In this document: positions 61,020-64,000 of the stretch, one piece after another
Position numbering within the stretch: the first letter of the stretch is position 1
Layout of the letters: every line of letters begins with the position of its first letter
NCBI RefSeq assembly: GCF_040958095.1
Contig: NC_091188.1
Location: 38,146,289 to 38,210,288 of the forward strand
From: Procambarus clarkii
Taxonomy: Eukaryota; Arthropoda; Malacostraca; Decapoda; Cambaridae
Length of the DNA stretch: 64,000 bases
Direction of reading: 5' to 3'
Made by a program: the position numbers and the translations under genes
The notes under the pieces: generated by a model
The model's database searches: none
What the model was told of the DNA's origin: nothing
The model's input: only the letters and a program-made list of their open reading frames with translations

Positions 61020-64000
61020 CAGGTACTACACCAGACAACACCCGTCCTACTACCAAAACTGGACGAATCACTTCCAAAACGACACACCCTGGACGCAAAC
61101 ACAGTGGCCTCCTTATCAGAGCCTCAGATATTAACACCAAGTAAGGCTTCCAGCACTTCCACTAACACGATAACATCATTTATATTTGCCAACATCCAGG
61201 GTATAAAAACACGCAAAACCAACAAAGTTCAATTTATAGATGGTCTCCTTCATGAGGCAAATGCAGCGTTTGCAGCCCTAACAGAAACCCACACAAAGGA
61301 CTACCATGATGGTGAAATATGGATCTCAGAGTACAATCTTTTCAGATGTGATAGGAAACACCGGCTTCAGGGTGGGGTCAGCCTCTACATCAAAGACACA
61401 CTCATCTGTACTGAGCTGCTAAACACCTCAAATGATATGGTGGAAGTGCTGATAATCAAAATAGAGATTTTAAATGTAGGTATTGTCCTTGTATATAAGT
61501 CACCGGAGGCAAACCCTCAGCAGTTTAAAGACCAACTAATGAAAATAGAGCACTGCTTGGAAAACCTCACAAATCCAGCTCCGAACATCATCCTGCTTGG
61601 GGACTTCAACCTACGGCACCTGAAATGGAAGCACCTGGCTAATACAGTAATATCAGAAAGAATACCAGGAAGTAGCCTAAATGAATAGGCACATGCAAAT
61701 GACCTGCTACGGATGTGCGATAGGTTTGCCTTAAACCAGCAAATAGTAGAACCAACTAGGAACGAGAACACGCTGGACCTCATTTTCACTAATAATGATG
61801 AATTGATCAGGAACATAATGATTACAAATACCTGTTACTCAGATCACAACTTAATTGAAGTTATGACAACCATGGGGAGTAGACCTTCAAAACCAGTCCA
61901 GATTCCCGGTGGAGGAGATTTCTGCAAATTCAATAATAAACAGATAAACGGGGAGCAAATAAACCAGGACTTCACAGAAATAAACTGGGAAGAACAGCTA
62001 GGAAATGCAAACCTGAACCAGTGCCTGGAAAAAATAAGCTCAGTAGCACTAGAAATATGTTCAAACCGCATACCTCTAAGAAAAAAGAGGAAGAGATGCA
62101 GATTGGAACGGGAACGTCGTTCCCTATATAGGCGAAGAAAACGAATCGCGGAACAACTTGAGAGTCGCACCCTATCTCAAGAACGGCGAAGAAGGTTAGG
62201 TAGAGAAATATAAACAATTGAACGGAAGCTACAAGAATCATACAGAACCCAGGAGAGGCAAAGAGAGCAAAAGGCCATCAGTGAAATAGAAAGAAATCCG
62301 AAATATTTTTTCTCCTATGCAAAATCAAGATCAAAAACCACATCTAGTATCGGGCCCCTGCGAAAGGGAGATGGAACTTTCACCGATGACAACAAAGAAA
62401 TGAGCGAGCTACTGAGGACGCAGTACGACTCTGTTTTCAGCGAGCCATTAAACACACTAAAGATTGATAACCCAAATGAATTTTTCATGGATACGATACC
62501 AACATCAAATCATATATCAGACGTCACCCTATCCCCACTGGATTTTGAAGAAGCCATAAACAGTATGCCTATGCACTCTGCACCAGGCCCGGATTCTTGG
62601 AACTCCATATTCATAAAGAACTGTAAAAAACCACTATCGCAGGCCCTCCACATTCTGTGGAGACAAAGCCTAGATACTGGCGTTATCCCTGACATACTAA
62701 AAACAGCAGAGATAGCACCACTTCATAAAGGAGGAAATAAGGCAGAGGCAAAAAATTACAGACCGATAGCGCTAACATCGCACATCATAAAAAATTTTGA
62801 GAGAGTGCTAAGAAGTAAAATCACAAAATACATGGAATCACAGCAACTCCATAACCCCGGACAACATGGTTTCAGAACAGGGCGCTCTTGCCTGTCGCAG
62901 TTGCTGGACCACTATGACATGGCATTAGATGCTATGGAAGACAAACAAAACGCTGATGTAATTTACACAGATTTCGCAAAAGCTTTTGATAAATGTGACC
63001 ATGGTGTTATTGCACATAAAATGCGTTCAAAAGGAAATACCGGAAAAATAGGCAGATGGATCTACAATTTCCTGACCAACAGAACCCAATGTGTAATAGT
63101 CAACAAAATAAAATCCAACCCATCAACCGTGAAGAGCTCAGTCCCCCAGAGTACTGTGCTTGCTCCAGTACTTTTTCTCATCCTCATTTCGGACATAGAC
63201 AAGAACACTGTATCATCCTTTGCAGATGACACTAGGATCTTCATGAGAGTAGGCAACATAGAGGACACGGCGAACCTCCAGTCAGATGTAGATCAGGTCT
63301 TTCTATGGGCTACAGAAAATAATATGGTGTTTAACGAAGATAAGTTCCAGCTCATGCGCTATGGAAAAAATGAAAATATAAAAACGGAAACCACGTACAA
63401 AACTCAGGCAAATCATAACATAGAACGAAAAGGCAATGTAAAGGATCTGGGTGTACTCATGTCGGAAGACCTTACCTTTCAAGAACACAATAAAGTAGCC
63501 GTCACAGCTGCAAGAAAAATGACAGGTTGGATAACAAGAACTTTTCACACTAGAGATGCTATACCGATGATGATACTTTTCAAAACGCTTGTGCTCTCTA
63601 GAGTGGAGTACTGCTGCACAATGACAGCACCTTTCAAAGCTGGAGAAATTACTGACCTGGAGAGCGTGCAGAGATCCTTTACTGCTAGAACCCACTCAGT
63701 AAAACATCTAAACTATTAGGACCGACTAAAGAGCCTAAAACTGTACTCCCTTGAGCGCAGGCGGGAGAGGTACATAATAATTTACACGTGGAAAATATTA
63801 GAGGGGCTGGTCCCAAACCTGCACACAGAAATAACATCACATGAGACCAGAAGACATGGCAGGATGTGCAGAATACCCCCGTTGTAAAACAGAGGTGCAA
63901 CTGGTACTCTGAGAGAGAACTCTATCAACATCAGAGGTCCGAGACTGTTCAACACGCTTCCACTACACATAAGGGGCATAACTGGCCGACCCCTCACAGT
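61020..64000 (+). pseudogene. CR1/Jockey-like LINE pol (endonuclease and reverse transcriptase), four stops, runs off window
   Basis: A single frame encodes the pol through the window end. The endonuclease is at about 61168-61880 (ANIQGIK, LTETH, GDFNLRHLKW, DLIFTNN, SDHN). A basic linker is at 62060-62200. The reverse transcriptase (about 62520-63450) has YRPIALTS, YTDFAKAFDKCDH, VPQSTVLAPVLFLILISDI and SFADDTRIF. The thumb region follows to the edge. There is no RNase H. In-frame stops lie at 61686 (TAG), 62211 (TAA), 63717 (TAG) and 63885 (TAA), and I find no frameshift between them. The remnant at 19603-19985 is the same family. The 3' end is outside the window. Confidence 0.8.

Overview
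The window is eukaryotic. It looks like an intron-rich, repeat-choked arthropod genome, most likely a decapod crustacean. That placement is inference: it rests on a spliced VMO1-type secreted protein gene, several non-LTR retrotransposon families, tRNA-derived SINEs with A and B boxes, a Gmr1-like Gypsy element, a tyrosine-recombinase element and many micro- and minisatellites. There are no bacterial-style operons, ribosome binding sites, rRNA genes, true tRNA genes or CRISPR arrays.

Layout. 1-8.9 kb: a broken LINE ORF1, then a TTAA-type nonautonomous repeat split by a complete Gypsy LTR retrotransposon (2472-8420; LTRs I read as identical; 4-bp target duplication). Its gag-pol keeps capsid, protease and integrase. 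The reverse transcriptase is missing and an RNase H remnant lies after the integrase. 8.9-13.7 kb: a LINE ORF1 and two broken CR1/L2-like LINE copies on opposite strands. 13,657-41,149: one giant 27.5-kb element with inverted arms of about 3.6 kb and an 8-bp target duplication (CAAATTCC), sitting inside a CR1-like reverse transcriptase gene whose second half resumes at 41,150. Its right arm was later split twice, by an 8.5-kb tyrosine-recombinase-type element (24,664-33,203) and by a full-length LINE with both ORFs open (33,431-39,005). Its core holds LINE debris, a small inverted-repeat element with a ULP-protease/PHD-finger gene, and long tandem arrays. 42.1-48 kb: a decayed RNase H-bearing LINE with a SINE insertion and a duplicated RNase H. 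48.1-49.7 kb: a second TTAA-type repeat.

50.8-58.6 kb, minus strand: the one host gene I can support. It is a complete VMO1-like (vitelline membrane outer layer protein 1) gene with five coding exons, all splice sites and phases consistent, 185 residues, eight cysteines after the signal peptide, and a plausible TATA/initiator promoter with a leader exon about 2.9 kb upstream. Its introns hold foldback elements and SINEs. 56.4-64 kb: further LINE fragments, a MITE and SINEs, ending in a CR1/Jockey-like pol that runs off the right edge with four in-frame stops and no frameshift.

Apart from the VMO1-like gene nearly everything is mobile DNA. The nesting gives a relative clock: CR1 copy, then the giant inverted-repeat element, then the tyrosine-recombinase element and the intact LINE in its right arm. 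The unbroken left arm records both empty sites.
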